Positions 1 through 11,356 of a DNA stretch of 64,000 nt are shown in pieces. The notes under the pieces are model-generated. The model was given only the letters and a program-made list of their open reading frames with translations, did not search any database and had not been told where the DNA came from. The first letter of the stretch is position 1, and every line of letters begins with the position of its first letter. The stretch is taken from positions 1,210,142 to 1,274,141 of the forward strand of contig JALPQD010000410.1 of the NCBI GenBank assembly GCA_023101885.1, written 5' to 3'. Origin of the DNA: Typhlomys cinereus (Eukaryota; Chordata; Mammalia; Rodentia; Platacanthomyidae). The position numbers and the translations under genes are program-made.

Positions 1-908
1 TTAAAGGGACTTTACCACAAAAAGAGGAAGCCACTGAATTCTGAAGACAAGAGGTTTCCTATTAGTTACAAGGTTACTCATTGAGCTGATTACTGGGTCA
101 TTTCTACTTCTTGCCAACATTTTCTTCCATCATGGGAAATCATTCTACTGCAATTCCTTCTTGGTCTTAATTCATACCCTAGACTCTCTTTCCTTCCAAA
201 CCCTCCAACCTTCCCTCTTCTTTGTACACCACCGATGCTGAACTGAAGAAGACTGTAGTTAAACTAGAAGGCACAAACGCGGGCTGTGCTGTGCCCGGTA
301 TAGTCTGCAGAGCTCAGAGCTGTCTTCTTTTCTGGGCAGCGCAGCCAAGCAGAGGAAGCAGCGCAGCCCGCTCCATTTCACATTCTGTGCCCGCCCACTC
401 GTTTCTCAGTGGACCCTCCCTCTGTCTGCAGCCCTCTGTTACCACTAGCCCACCATTGTGATTCCGCCTTCTATTCTTCCTCTTATCTGGACTTGGAGCT
501 CCTTAACTTGTCTTTGCACGAAGGATTATTTTTCTGACCAGCAACAAAAAAAAAATTAATTAGAAAAATTAATTGGATCACTTATCTGTCCAGTTCGAAA
601 ACTTCTCTTAGATCCTTATTTATAGAGAGACACAGTGGCGCATTCAAGATCTTTGCAGACTCAATTCCCCTCCTATTTTGTTCTATCCTCTTTCAATTCT
701 CTTTCTCCCACCCTGTCCTGCAGACACGGCTTCACCCTTGCCTTAGACCCTTGCCTTTCTTCCTGCTGCCCTCTGAATTTCCTTGCCAGATACATTGTTT
801 AGGAAGGACTTTGCTCATGTAGCTTCCCTCTGAGGCTAGTTTTTCTGTTTCTGAGATTCAAGTCCATCTGCCTACTGTTTTCTCTTTTTCAAGACTCATT
901 TAGTGTTT
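1..908. other. intron sequence, nothing recognised
   Basis: No splice-flanked open segment, RNA gene or clear repeat was recognised. The region is pyrimidine-rich in places (about 640-900) and contains a short A run near 546. Confidence 0.4.
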
Positions 909-1060
909 CGTTGTTGTTGCGTTGAGACAGGGCTTCACTCTATAGTTCACGCTGGCGTGGAACTCACTATGTAGCTCAGGCTGGCTTTCGACTCATGGTG
1001 ATCCTCCCGCCTTAACTGCCCATGTGCTGGGATTACAGGCACGAGCCAATGCACTGAGCT
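909..1060 (-). mobile_element. B1 SINE (7SL-derived), minus orientation
   Basis: The + strand shows the reversed B1 body: GAGACAGGGCTTCACTC, then CTATGTAGCTCAGGCTGG, then GTGCTGGGATTACAGGC. These are the reverse complements of the B1 A-box/B-box region and 7SL core. A T-rich stretch at the left is the former A tail. It abuts the minisatellite on its right. Confidence 0.9.
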
Positions 1061-1070
1061 CAATTGTACT

Positions 1071-1490
1071 ATTTAAACTACTGTATTATGGGGCTTTAGT
1101 ATTTAAACCATTGTATGGTGAGGTGAGGTATTTAAATCATCGTGTCGAATTTTAGTATTTAAACCATCATAATGTTGGGGTTTAGTATTTAAATGATCAG
1201 ATTGAGGGGGGTTAGTATTTAAACCATCATTTTATGGGGGTTTAGTATTCAAAGCATTGTATTTTGGGAGAGGTCAGTATTTAAACCATTGCATTTATGG
1301 GTTTTTAGCATTTAAAGCATTGTACTTAAGAGGTTTTAGCATTTCATCCATAGTATTTGTGCAGTTTTAGTATTTAAACCATTGTATTGTGTGCTTTTGG
1401 TATTTAAACCATTATATTTGTGGGGTTTAGTATTTAAAGCATTGTATTTGCGGGGGTTTTGTATTTAAGCCATTGTGTCTGTGGGTCACT
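1071..1490. repeat. 30-bp minisatellite, about 14 copies, TATTTAAA core
   Basis: The core ATTTAAA (or a one- or two-base variant) recurs at 1071, 1101, 1130, 1157, 1187, 1217, 1247, 1279, 1310, 1341, 1372, 1402, 1432 and 1463. Spacings are 27-32 bp, mostly 30 or 31. Each unit reads roughly TATTTAAACCATTGTATT followed by a G-rich GTGGGGTTTAG. Copies differ at several positions, so the array is old or slowly homogenised. It starts just after the head of a B1 element. Confidence 0.95.
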
Positions 1491-1998
1491 TACTGCTGTG
1501 CAGTGTTCCTGAGAGACATGCAGGGTCAGGCAGGTACTAGGAAGAGCAGCATAAGGGGCATCTTGGGAGGACGGCTCACAGGGCACCTTGGGAGGGTGGC
1601 ACGGGGTGGGGGCTCAGAAAGGGAGCAGGCGCATGCACGAGGGCAGCCATCCTGCAGGCCTTTTACCCTGACTGTCCCTGGCATCCACTGGGATCCATCC
1701 CAATGGAGCAAATTCTTTGGTTTCCTTGCTCAAAAATTGTTCCTTGTGTTTCCCTCCTGGGTGACTGAAGACAGACAATGTAGAAACCTTAGGGATTCCT
1801 TTGCAGCTTTCCACAGAACAGCAAACTCCTTGTTCCTTACCATTGATACCAAGGTCGGGAATGAGAAGCAACCCCTCTCAGAAGCACTTCCCTGCAGCAG
1901 GCCCTTGCTGTGTTTAACCCCATGTGACATCCCTGCCTTGGAACTCGATTCTTTTACCTTTTGGGAGCACCATCCTTCTGACATAGGTTTATCTACTT
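1491..1998. other. intron sequence, nothing recognised
   Basis: A long + frame open stretch begins in the last minisatellite unit and crosses this region into the ID remnant, but codon content and absence of any recognisable domain give no support for a gene. No repeat family was recognised. Confidence 0.4.
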
Positions 1999-2056
1999 TG
2001 TGGTGCTGGGTATTGAGCCAAGAACCTCATGACCAATTGAGAGTATCCCCAGCTAT
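1999..2056 (-). mobile_element. ID-type SINE remnant, minus orientation
   Basis: The stretch TGGTGCTGGGTATTGAGCC then ATTGAGAGTATCCCCAGC is the reverse complement of the tRNA-Ala-derived ID head (normally GGGGATTTAGCTCAGTGG ... GGTTCAATCCCCAGC). Diverged and short. Confidence 0.6.
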
Positions 2057-2394
2057 CTTTTTGTTGGTTTATAAAAACAGACAATGGAAATAGCCATGTT
2101 GTGTCTATTGTCTCAAGTCAAGAGAGAGACAAAGAGGAACCGGAAGAAAACTGGGGGCCTCCTGGAAAGACTCTTCTTCAACTTCCTCGGCTGTGGAGAA
2201 AAAACTAAAATGCAGGAAGGTGTGGCACATGGGTAGCAGCATTAGTTTTGATGTGGATGTTTCTGATTTGCACACCAGACCCTGAGAAAGAATTAGTGGT
2301 AGGGACCAGATGATTTTAATTTGGATCTGTCATTTACTAGATATGTGATTTTGACAGAATCGGTCCTCATGGGAAGACATTGAGTCAAACATGT

Positions 2395-2825
2395 TGTTGC
2401 AGTTCGCCTGCATGGTTGCTGATAAGTCACCATCAAACGGCTTAAGGGAACAAGGGGTTTATTTTCTTGTATGATTACTGGTTACAGTTCTTAGTCCAGC
2501 TTGACTGGAGAGCATGCACCAACACCAGGGCCGAAGGAACTGACCACACCATCACCACATAACAGCTGAGAGAGAGAGACGATCCTTACTTGCCAGACCA
2601 TCATGTCTGGCCAAGTGTACAGAAGGATGCCAACTTCCTCAACTGGCTCTCAGTATTTTTATTCATCTGTTCAGGGCCTAGTCCTACCCACCATGGGTCT
2701 TTCCCATCAGCTGGACAATCTCCCGCAAGTTTGTTCTGGGCTTAACTCAGCTACTAATTCTCCACAAATGTGCCCAGAACTCAAACCCTCAACTGCGGCG
2801 TTGACATCTGTGCCTAACTAGGACA
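2395..2825 (-). mobile_element. solo LTR, ERVL/MaLR-like family F, copy 1
   Basis: About 431 bp, TG at one end and CA at the other, flanked by CATGT (2390-2394) and CGTGT (2826-2830), a 4/5 match expected of a 5-bp target duplication. It aligns along its length with 3872-4291 and, inverted, with 52227-52640 and 56598-57032. No internal retroviral sequence lies next to it. The family name is not known to me; 5-bp duplication and TG...CA ends suit ERVL/MaLR. Confidence 0.75.
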
Positions 2826-3060
2826 CGTGTGAAACTCCTTTAAAGTGATGAGTGTTTGGGAGATGTGGCTTTTCTTGCTTTCCTCTCTGTTCACAGTGTC
2901 CACATGTCACAAGACGGCATGAGCGTTTGCCACATCAACCTCATTTCATGCTTGCCACATGTCTCAGTTCTCACGGATGCTACTTACTCAGTTGCTTAAA
3001 CTCTATCAGAAGGTCTCTCTGTATTTCTGATAGGGGTTATTTATTTGTTTATTCTGTTTT

Positions 3061-3136
3061 TTCTAGGTATTGAACCCATGACTTCATGACTTGGCTAGGC
3101 AAATGCTCCACCAATTGAGAGTGTCCCCAGCCAAGC
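3061..3136 (-). mobile_element. ID-type SINE remnant, minus orientation
   Basis: TTGAACCCATGACTTCATGAC, then GCTAGGCAAATGCTCCACC, then GTGTCCCCAGCC match the reversed tRNA-derived ID head. Diverged. Confidence 0.65.
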
Positions 3137-3871
3137 AAATAAATGAACCTATATCAGAAAGGCAGAGAGCTGAGTTCCCAGTTAAGTATGTCAAGGGTTC
3201 CTTTGATTACCTATGAGTTTTCATGTCAAGGTTCCAAAGCAAGGAAGTGCCTCTGAGCGTGGACAGGGGAATATAGAGTGACCCTATTTCTGATTCAGAA
3301 TTTCACTGTTTATTTCTTCTTAAGAACTGACTTCTCTTACCACTTGTCTAGGGTCCTTTAGTAGAAGCTGTATACTCTTCTTCTTCACTTACCTCTCTCC
3401 CCTCAAAATTTACTGGACAGTGACCCTGAGCCTGGACACTCCTAGATGGGAGTGACCAACAACCAGAGCTGTTCTCAGACTCATTTTTTTTAAGTGTACA
3501 ATGATGAGCATTTCAGGAATAACTCTCTGGCAGGTTCGATGATTCGGTAATTCTAAAATGTGGGGAAGGGCTCTTCTCACCCAAAACGTTAACAAGATCA
3601 GCAGAAGACGGGAAGAGGGACATTCACTTTTTCTATGGTTCTAAAACTATGTATCACAGAACAATCCAGGCCCTGGGGTATCCCAGGCATATTGGATCCT
3701 TGTCTTGGGAATACAGCTGGCTAATTCCCATGTCCAACAGGCTCACCAGGTTAAATATCAGGGATCTGGTTTAGCCTCTTGACATAAACTGCAAGGAGCA
3801 AAGACTTGCCATCACGTGTCATCCCAAGGCTGGGTCAGAGCCCTGAGTTGTTGTGTTTCTTTAGGGGGCAC

Positions 3872-4291
3872 TGTTGCAGTCTGCCTGCATGGTTGCTGAT
3901 AAATGACCCATCACATAGCTTAAGGGAACAAGGAGTTTACTTTCTTACAACAGTCCAGTTATAGTTCTCAGTCCAGCTTGACAGGAAAGCATGCACCAAC
4001 ACCAGGGCTGAGGGAACTGGCCACATATCACTGCATAACGGCTGAGAGATGGACAATCCTTACTTGCCAGACTAGCATGTCTGGCCAAGTGAACAGAAGG
4101 ATGCCAACTATCTCAACTGGCTCTCTGTGATTTATCCAGGGCCTAATCCCACCCCCCATGGGGCTGGGTCTTCCCCATCAGCTAGACAATGTCCTTCAGC
4201 TCTGGGCTTAACTCAACCATCAACTCTCTACAACTGTGCCCAGAGCTCAAACCCTCGACAGTCAAATTGACACCTGTGCTTAACTATGACA
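3872..4291 (-). mobile_element. solo LTR, ERVL/MaLR-like family F, copy 2
   Basis: 420 bp, TGTTGCAG at the left and CTATGACA at the right, with a perfect 5-bp target duplication GGCAC at 3867-3871 and 4292-4296. It parallels copy 1 (2395-2825) in the same orientation but has its own duplication, so the two are separate insertions rather than the two LTRs of one provirus. Confidence 0.85.
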
Positions 4292-4296
4292 GGCAC

Positions 4297-7002
4297 ATAG
4301 TCTCTAAGTTCATGCTGTTCCTGGCTGGCCTGAAGGTACACAGGGAAAACCGTGAACTTCAGTACGACTGCAGTCCATATGCTTTCCTTCAGGTTTGCTA
4401 GGTCAACACAAACAGACCACATTTCCAACAATTACCATTTTCCAGTAGGATTCCCCCTTGGTGACAGGCATAGCTTTTACTGAAGAACATTCTAGACTGC
4501 TGTTGCAGGGCCTTTTGTCACCTATCTTGGCAGGACTCCATCTGTGTATGCCAAGAATGTTCTCATCCAAGTAGTTTACCCTCATTAAGGCACCTGGAAA
4601 ACGAAAAGAAGTTTAGTGTTTCTGTGTAAATTGCTGTTTTTTTTTTAATTATTATTTTAATGGTGGGAAAGCAGCTAATGGTGCAGGGAACTTATTTTTT
4701 TCACTCATGATTTTTGTCTTTGGCTCCAAATGGGGCTCCTTACGCCTCATTCCTACCATTCTGAGACCTTCCGGAATGAGATTTGGATTTGGTGGGGACA
4801 GCACCGTTGGAGATCATGCTCGTCCCAACTGGAGCTTTGGGTGTGGTTAGGAAAAGGAACGAGCAAAGAGCTGCATTCGCCAAGCTAATTCATCTCCTCT
4901 AGGTGGTTCCTGTCCACTGCTGAGCCTGTGTCTCCTCTTCCTACCAACACCTACTTACTTGGATCCTGACTTATTTTGGCAGCTTTCTGTATGTGGAATG
5001 CGGTTGCTGTGGCAACGATATCCAGCAAGCTGCCTGCTGTTTCATCTCCTCTCCATCTCTTCATTTCTCTCCAGTGTGTGCTTCTTCTCTGGTACCTCTC
5101 TCTTATCCACCCACCCTGGCCTTTTCTCTAATTGAAGACATCAAACACTGCATTTCTTTAAGCCATTTTGCTACCTTTTCTCCCAATCTTATTGAATGTG
5201 TTTCTAACTTCATATAATCAGAGCACCCTGGTAGCGACTGGGGAGGGAAAAAAAAATAAGTGGGGGAAGGTAATTGACTCAAATGTGACATTCCCTTCGG
5301 TTATGCTAGGATGCCCAGGAATTTGAGGGAATTCAAGCAAGTGTTAATCAAATTAACTTCTCTCTGCTTTCGCAGGGATTAAGTCTTTACCGAGGTTCAG
5401 AGAAACTTATTAACAATACCTTTCTGATTTCCACCTGGGTGACATTCTTCATGTCCTGGCTCTATCTACAAAGTAGAGATTCTGAACTACCATTAGGTCT
5501 TCATTCACCATCCGTGAAATAGTCACTCTGTCCATTACTCACGTTAACCCACAGGCATCTCCACAGATATTGGCATCCCGGGTTATCATGAGTTAGGTCA
5601 AGTGTAAAAGGGATTATTGTGCGGATATTGACTGTTCACCTCTTCTCGCAGTGGTAAGATGGGTGGGGAGTGAGAAGGACTGAGGAAGTGATTTTGTCAC
5701 TGTGTGCACCTAAGTAGATAAAAGTTGAGAAAAAAAGTTTTCCCTCTGTTTCCACTGAAGACATTTTCTTCAAAACTAAAAAAAAAATTAGAACATAAAT
5801 ACATTAGTATTCCTTGTTTTCAAGTTCCTTCTTAAAAAGATCTTCTCACCTCATCTCACTTAAAAGATTTAGAGAGCCTTTCAACTTCTCTAAACTTAAA
5901 AGAAAATCATTGTTCCTCTCCCAATACCAAAAAAGCAATCAAATATTTCATGAACAAGTAGAAATCATTTCTATTTGACTTGTGGTCATTGCTTATGGTT
6001 CCTTCCATATCAGCTCCCTCTGAGGACCCAAGAGCCTGTGGAAGGATAGAGGACTGAGACGTTACATGATTCTTACAGGCAGAACTGAGTTTTTATGGAC
6101 ACTGTAGTAAGAAAAACATGCAAAGGGAGATAGTTAGAAATGACCTGTGTAAGAATGAGGTCCGTCCTACATTTTTGTCTTGTTGCTTTTAGAAAGCAAA
6201 GCATTATTTACACATTCCTTTCTAAAATCAATAATTGGACTGTCTGTCTCTTCTCTCTCTCCTCCCTCTCCTTCTCTTTCTGAAATGGACATTATAGAAG
6301 GACAAAGTCATGAAGTAGAAAGGGAACCTTTCCTGACTAGACTTCTGGATGTTTCAGCAAATCAATAGGTGTTTAGTGGCATTTAGCACAAGCAAGGCAC
6401 TAATTTAGATTCTGCTAGGGATAATAGGACAAGATTTGATTCCTTAAGCAGCACATAGTCTGTCATGGACGGCAAAACCCAGACACATGAGAAGAAACTG
6501 AAAGAAACAAAACAGACATGTGACCAGCAAATGAAACAGTGCAAAATGAACTGGAAACTGGAAGGCAAGGGAAGAACAGAGGGAAGAGGGACCGGGAAAA
6601 GCAGAGAGAGAGTGGAGGGTACATCTAATCTGAACCCATCAGCAGGTATTAGACTTAAATTGTGTTCATTTGAGATACTGAGGCAAAAGTAATGTCAAGG
6701 GCAAGGGAAATACCACAGGCCTTCAGTACAAGTTTATGCAGAAAACATGAGTGAATTCCAGATGTGGGACCAGGTCTTGGGGGGGCCCTGAGTAAGGGGC
6801 GACTTCCACCCCAGCTCGTGGGAATCCATAGGTGAGCAACAGTCAATGTCGCGTTATCAGGTGAAGTAGGAGTTACGGGGGAGGTGATAGAAGGCAGGGA
6901 ACCCAGATAAGGGCTGTAGAGAGATCAGGTATGAATAGCCAGAGCCTGATAGGAGGACAGTTCAGAAAGCAGACAGGGAAGAACAATGCAAGATTGTTTC
7001 TA
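4297..7002. other. intron sequence, mostly unique
   Basis: No gene or clear interspersed repeat was recognised. A short RFX-like inverted motif lies at 5003-5016 and small A runs occur near 5247 and 5780. Confidence 0.4.
5003..5016. promoter_or_regulatory. RFX X-box-like inverted motif
   Basis: GTTGCTGTGGCAAC contains the two RFX half-sites GTTGC and GCAAC separated by four bases (consensus GTTGCCATGGCAAC). Match by eye only; function is inference. Confidence 0.35.
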
Positions 7003-7128
7003 AGGGTCCCCCGTGATGGGCACAGGTGTGTACACCTGTCATCCTGTGATTGGGAGGCTAAGGCAGGAGTGTCACCAGACTCAGTGGCTATGAGTGACAC
7101 AGTGAGATCCTGTCTCAAGAACAACAAA
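7003..7128 (+). mobile_element. B1-related SINE, plus orientation, diverged
   Basis: GGGCACAGGTGTGTACACCTGT, CTGTGATTGGGAGGCTAAGGC and GTGAGATCCTGTCTCAAGAA follow the order of the 7SL-derived B1 body, ending in an A-rich tail with AATAATAAC. Confidence 0.7.
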
Positions 7129-7463
7129 CAATAATAACAAAAGGGAATTGTTTCCGAAAGAAAGGAAGGTTATTCTGGTCAGGCATGGAAATTTAAGAAA
7201 ATGATGATGGTGGAAATGCCCGGGGGGTTTCAGGACTACAGGATTCAGGCTGTTGAGCCCTCCCAGAGAGGCTGTGTGTGCTCAGCAGCCTTCCAGTATT
7301 GATACCAATGAAATAACTCAGAGGAGTTAGAGAGTTCCCTATTAGGAAGCAGGAGATATGTCAACCTCAGTTTAGGCAATATGAATTTATGATGGGGGAA
7401 CAGCTAGTGGACATGGCTGAAGGGGGGGTGAGGATGGGAAGTCAGGGTGGAGCTGAGAAGTTG

Positions 7464-7620
7464 AAAGGAAAAAGAGAAGGGAAGGAAGGAAAGAAAAGAG
7501 GGAGGGAGGGGAGGAAAGGAGAGATGGAAGGAAGAGAAGGGAAGGAAGGATGTAGGGAGGGAAAGAAAGAGAGAGAAGAAAGGAGGAAGGAAAAAGAGGA
7601 GGAAAGGAAGGGAGGAAGAG
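7464..7620 (+). repeat. polypurine tract (GGAA/GGAG)n
   Basis: About 157 bp with only a handful of pyrimidines, made of GGAAGGAAAG-like words. Several long open frames here on both strands are artefacts of the low-complexity composition. Confidence 0.9.
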
Positions 7621-7625
7621 TAACC

Positions 7626-9209
7626 CGTAGAGGAGGCAAGAAAGCAATGAGAGATGGAGGAGGGATCACGACAGTGGAAGCATGTGCAAAGAAAGATGCC
7701 TTGCTCCACAAGTCCATGGCGGGAACAGGCCTCAGAACAGGCCTGAGCCATCCCTATAGCTTGCCCTGCCTCCGTTAATGGGGGTAACTGAGAGTTGATT
7801 ACAGCTCACAGAAATGCTTTAATATCATATGTTTAAGTCCAAAGAGAACTTGGACATTCTGTGCCAAACCAAGATAGAGGTGTTTTTTTTTTTTCTTTCC
7901 ATTCTTAACTGAGTCAAATAAATACCTTAACTCTCATTGTCTGCCTTTAACAAGAACTCCAAGAACACAGTCCTAGACTTTGCAACTGACTTCTTCCCTG
8001 AGCGTGAGCTGAGAATGAATTCCCCTGTAAGTCTAGTCAAGTGTCTCGCTTGGAGCTTTGTCTCCTGTTTTCTTACAAGGTAGATGGATTCCATTGCTTC
8101 ACTTTGGGGGTCAGTGCTCATAGAGTGTGACAGATTGACAGCCCCATGGAGAATGGGGCTCCTTTATTATTCTGTGAGCATACCTGCTGACCTGCAATGT
8201 GCCTCCAGTCTTTCCCAGGGCCAGAGAGGCCTGTGTGGCTTCGTTTCCTTTGTGGTCCTCAGTCACAAGCATTTGGATGGCCTTGGGATTAATGACATGC
8301 ATGATTAAAATCCTAGCCAGAGAAAACATGGGATTCTGGGTTTTAAGTTTAGTGCCACAACTTTCTAAGTTTCTGGCTTCTGTGTTGCCCTTTCTTCTGA
8401 TCGTTACTTTGGTTCCTCTCAGTATGAGGTTATGTGAAGGATCAAGAACTGTAGGAGGGCTGCGAAGCGGATGGCTTTAACTTCTGGTGCCAGGCAATCT
8501 TGGGGCTGCCTTATAATCTAGCACAATACAGCTATTACACAATCACCTATAATATATGCTATTATTTTATAGCATTGCTGGGAGAATGCAAAATAATGCA
8601 AACCATCCGGGAGCAGAGGTTGGCATGGGTTCTATAAATGTTAGCCTTCTTTGTTGGCATTTATTTTTACTGCACAGCCAGATCTGAAATATGACTTCCA
8701 AGCAATTTCACTTACATGTGAGAAAGCTATGAGATTAATTTACCTTGGGGAGACAAAACTCTGAAACCATGTGTTGAAAACGAAAGAAGATGTCAATCAA
8801 CAATTTTGTATGCAACACTCAAGTATCGTTGGTGCTTTAACTGAGCTCTTTGGTTCTGGGAATGCAGTTCCTAATGGGAGTCAGGTTGTTTTCTTTTCAT
8901 CATTGTGGTAAAGAAGAAATGATAAAAGAAAGATGTCAAAGACTTTAGAAGCCCATAAGGATTGGGGTCTTACATTGGTTCTTTTGTCATGTGGCTTGGA
9001 CCATGTGTCAAACTGGCTTGGACCTAGTTTGACTTGATAGCAAGTGTTCTTCACATAACCTGTCCAGTTGGAAATGTTGAACTGGAATTCAGGAAAGAGG
9101 TGGGATTTGGGTCCCAGATAGCTCAAAGCCTTGGTATGGGGGTGATTGGGCGTGGTAGGCTTCAGGTGCTCCCTGATTGAGGGAATATTGGCTCAGAATT
9201 GGGTCTTGT
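7626..9209. other. intron sequence, nothing recognised
   Basis: Mainly unique-looking sequence with a 13-base T run near 7881. No exon, RNA gene or clear repeat was recognised. Confidence 0.4.
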
Positions 9210-9492
9210 GAGGATGGAGTTAAAGCCTTTATATCACAAGCAAAAGGACCAGAGTTTGGATCCCTAGATCCCTAGCAAAAATGCCAGGTAGAAATGATGA
9301 TGGCCTATAATTCTGACTCTGGGAAGAGGAGCCTGGGAAGCCCCAGAGCAAAGTAACAAGGAGGTAGAGCAATCCAGGATGGTTCCTGATGTCACCTTGA
9401 GGTCTATACACTCAAGTGCCTTCTTGTATACATGATTGTGCACGTGTGCGCTCATGCACACACACACACACACACGCGCGCGCGCACACACA
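9210..9492 (+). mobile_element. B2-superfamily SINE, subfamily A, plus, diverged head
   Basis: Shares with the copies at 35682, 38184, 50992 and 55330 the order CAAGCAAAAGGACC, TTTGGATCCC, ATGCCAGGTAGAAATG, GGGAAGCCCCAGAGCAAAGT, GAGCAATCCAGGATGGTTCC and a terminal (CA/CG)n run at 9456-9490. The tRNA-like head is degraded. Confidence 0.8.
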
Positions 9493-9954
9493 ATTGTGTA
9501 CTTTCAAAATAGAGAGTTTCAAGCTAAAATAAACAGAAAAAGACAGAGGGCTGGCCCTGAAATGTATAAGGAAACCAAGACATTTACTTTAAGCAACAAA
9601 TACACAAAAGAAAGGTACGTGGGCAAAAATGTGGTAGTATCAACCTCTAGTAGATTTTATCATTCCCAGGACAGTGTTAACAGGAAAAAAAAAATCTACT
9701 GTTAATTTTCATTGGCCTTGCTTTGATTATCAATGTCTTTGGAAAAAAAATTCAGTAGAATGATTGAGACATAAATTGAGACTAGAATGGCAAAAGAATG
9801 ATGTCTGATGAGGAAAGACCGTTAACAGGTGTGAATTTCCATAGTAAAACCTTGTGAGAATTATTTTTCAGAGGGGCTGGACTTGCAACATGACCTGCCC
9901 AGCAAAGAGTTAATGGTATAAATGCACAGTAATTTCAGACGCATTAAAGAGCAT

Positions 9955-9968
9955 GTTTCCATGGTAAC
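9955..9968. promoter_or_regulatory. RFX X-box-like palindrome
   Basis: GTTTCCATGGTAAC is a 14-bp palindrome with one mismatched pair and differs from the RFX consensus GTTGCCATGGCAAC at two positions. Function is inference. Confidence 0.35.
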
Positions 9969-10822
9969 ATCAACCTACAGAGGGAGAGAGAAAGCTAGGA
10001 TCCCCTGACAAAGAAGGCATAGCAGAACTGCAGCCCCCACACAGCTCAGCAGACAGCGATGATTACATGTTGCTCTCAGCCACCCTGGCAAGATGCAGTT
10101 GGGACTCACAGTGCCGTCCTCCTGAGAGTTTGGTTTAGTTCAGATAAAAAACACTTGTCCTCATTTCGCCCGCAGCTTCACGTCAAAGGCCAACCCATTT
10201 TAGACTGCTAGAAGAGATCAACAGGCCTCTTTGAGTCAGTGTGTAAATAAGTCAGTCAGTTTGAGTTTCTCCTTACTTCTCCACTCTAATCTGGTCTAGA
10301 GACTGTGCCACAGCATGCCATGATTTAAAGCGATATGATCAGAAGCCCCAGAAACAGGAGAAGTGGATTTGGCCGACAACACATGACCCATGTCATGGTC
10401 TTGTGGTTTCCTTCTTGGGGTGGCCTCCTTGATTCTGTACGCATTTGTTCAGACAGTCCCAGAGTCATTCATGTAAATGGCCTGAATGGATCTTAGGAAT
10501 AGATCTTCTCACTCACCTGGAACCCAGAAAGTGGTTTCCAAGACTGCACAGCAGAAGCCACATTGACAAAGTCTGGGTTGCCTGACGATCTTTGCAAACA
10601 CTCACTTTCTTCTCTCCCATCTGCCTAAAGCAGATTCTGTTTCACATTTCTTTTCTCACCTCTGTCTTTCCTCAGATCCTAGGCATCCCTTCACTCCGTC
10701 TGCTGGCATCTTACATTCTTCTTTGCCCTTGCTCCTCTTGTCCTGAGTTATACACCCAACAAATCATCTTTATTCAGATGGCGGTTGCAGGTCATGAGTA
10801 AAGTTTCCGTTCCACACTTGTG

Positions 10823-10890
10823 TGTGCTAGGAACAGTCTTTCGTGTATGCTAGGCAAGTGCTTTACTGCTGAGCGTGACCTTCAGGAAGT
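10823..10890 (-). mobile_element. ID-type SINE remnant, minus orientation
   Basis: GTGTGCTAGGAACAG, then TGCTAGGCAAGTGCTTTACTGCTGAGC matches the reversed ID head (GCTCAGTGGTAAAGCGCTTGCCTAGC). Only the head is visible. Confidence 0.65.
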
Positions 10891-11332
10891 AGGTTTTCTA
10901 TGTCAGAGCTGTGTTCTTGAATAAGTGCACAATCTCCATAACTGTCTTTCTTTTTGTATCTGCAGCACAATGTAACTATGGGGTGCCCATCTCCCCAAAA
11001 GGTATCATCTTCATGGAAGCATCTTTAGACCCCTGTTTGTTGGAAAGCCTTACATACATGCCCTTAGGCTGACCCTGCCTCTTTTGACCCTCTTTCCCTA
11101 TGTAACATAATCGCATCTTGAAAACACTACTTAAAGAACTTTGCCAACCATCCCTGCAAAAGACTATATCATAGCCTCGTTTTCCACGGAGGCCATTGTT
11201 CAGCATTCTCTACTCTCAATCCCTGAGGCCGAAGCTGTCATGAAGTCAACATAAATCCACTCCCTTTTTTGTCCTTTTAGAGCTGTTGGCATAACAAATG
11301 GCATGCTCCAGCAAGTGCTTAGGCCCATGCCA

Positions 11333-11356
11333 AAAAAAAAAAAAAAAAAAAAAAAA
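11333..11356 (+). repeat. poly(A) run
   Basis: About 24 consecutive A. It may be the tail of an unrecognised retroposed fragment, but the sequence before it was not identified. Confidence 0.8.

Noticed and set aside
1071..1490. CRISPR-like array of regular repeats
   Set aside because: Vertebrate minisatellite: repeats are contiguous and diverged, with no conserved repeat/unique spacer structure and no cas genes.
1473..2093. Longest open frame in the window (206 codons, +)
   Set aside because: It begins inside the last minisatellite unit and ends in an ID remnant, has no recognisable domain, and overlaps open frames on the other strand. Chance frame.
2395..4291. The two minus-strand LTRs as 5' and 3' LTRs of one provirus
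   Set aside because: Each has its own 5-bp target duplication (CATGT/CGTGT and GGCAC/GGCAC), and the sequence between holds an ID remnant but no retroviral internal region.
7387..7778. Glu/Lys/Gly-rich frame (+) and Leu/Ser/Pro-rich frames (-)
   Set aside because: Low-complexity translation of the polypurine tract.
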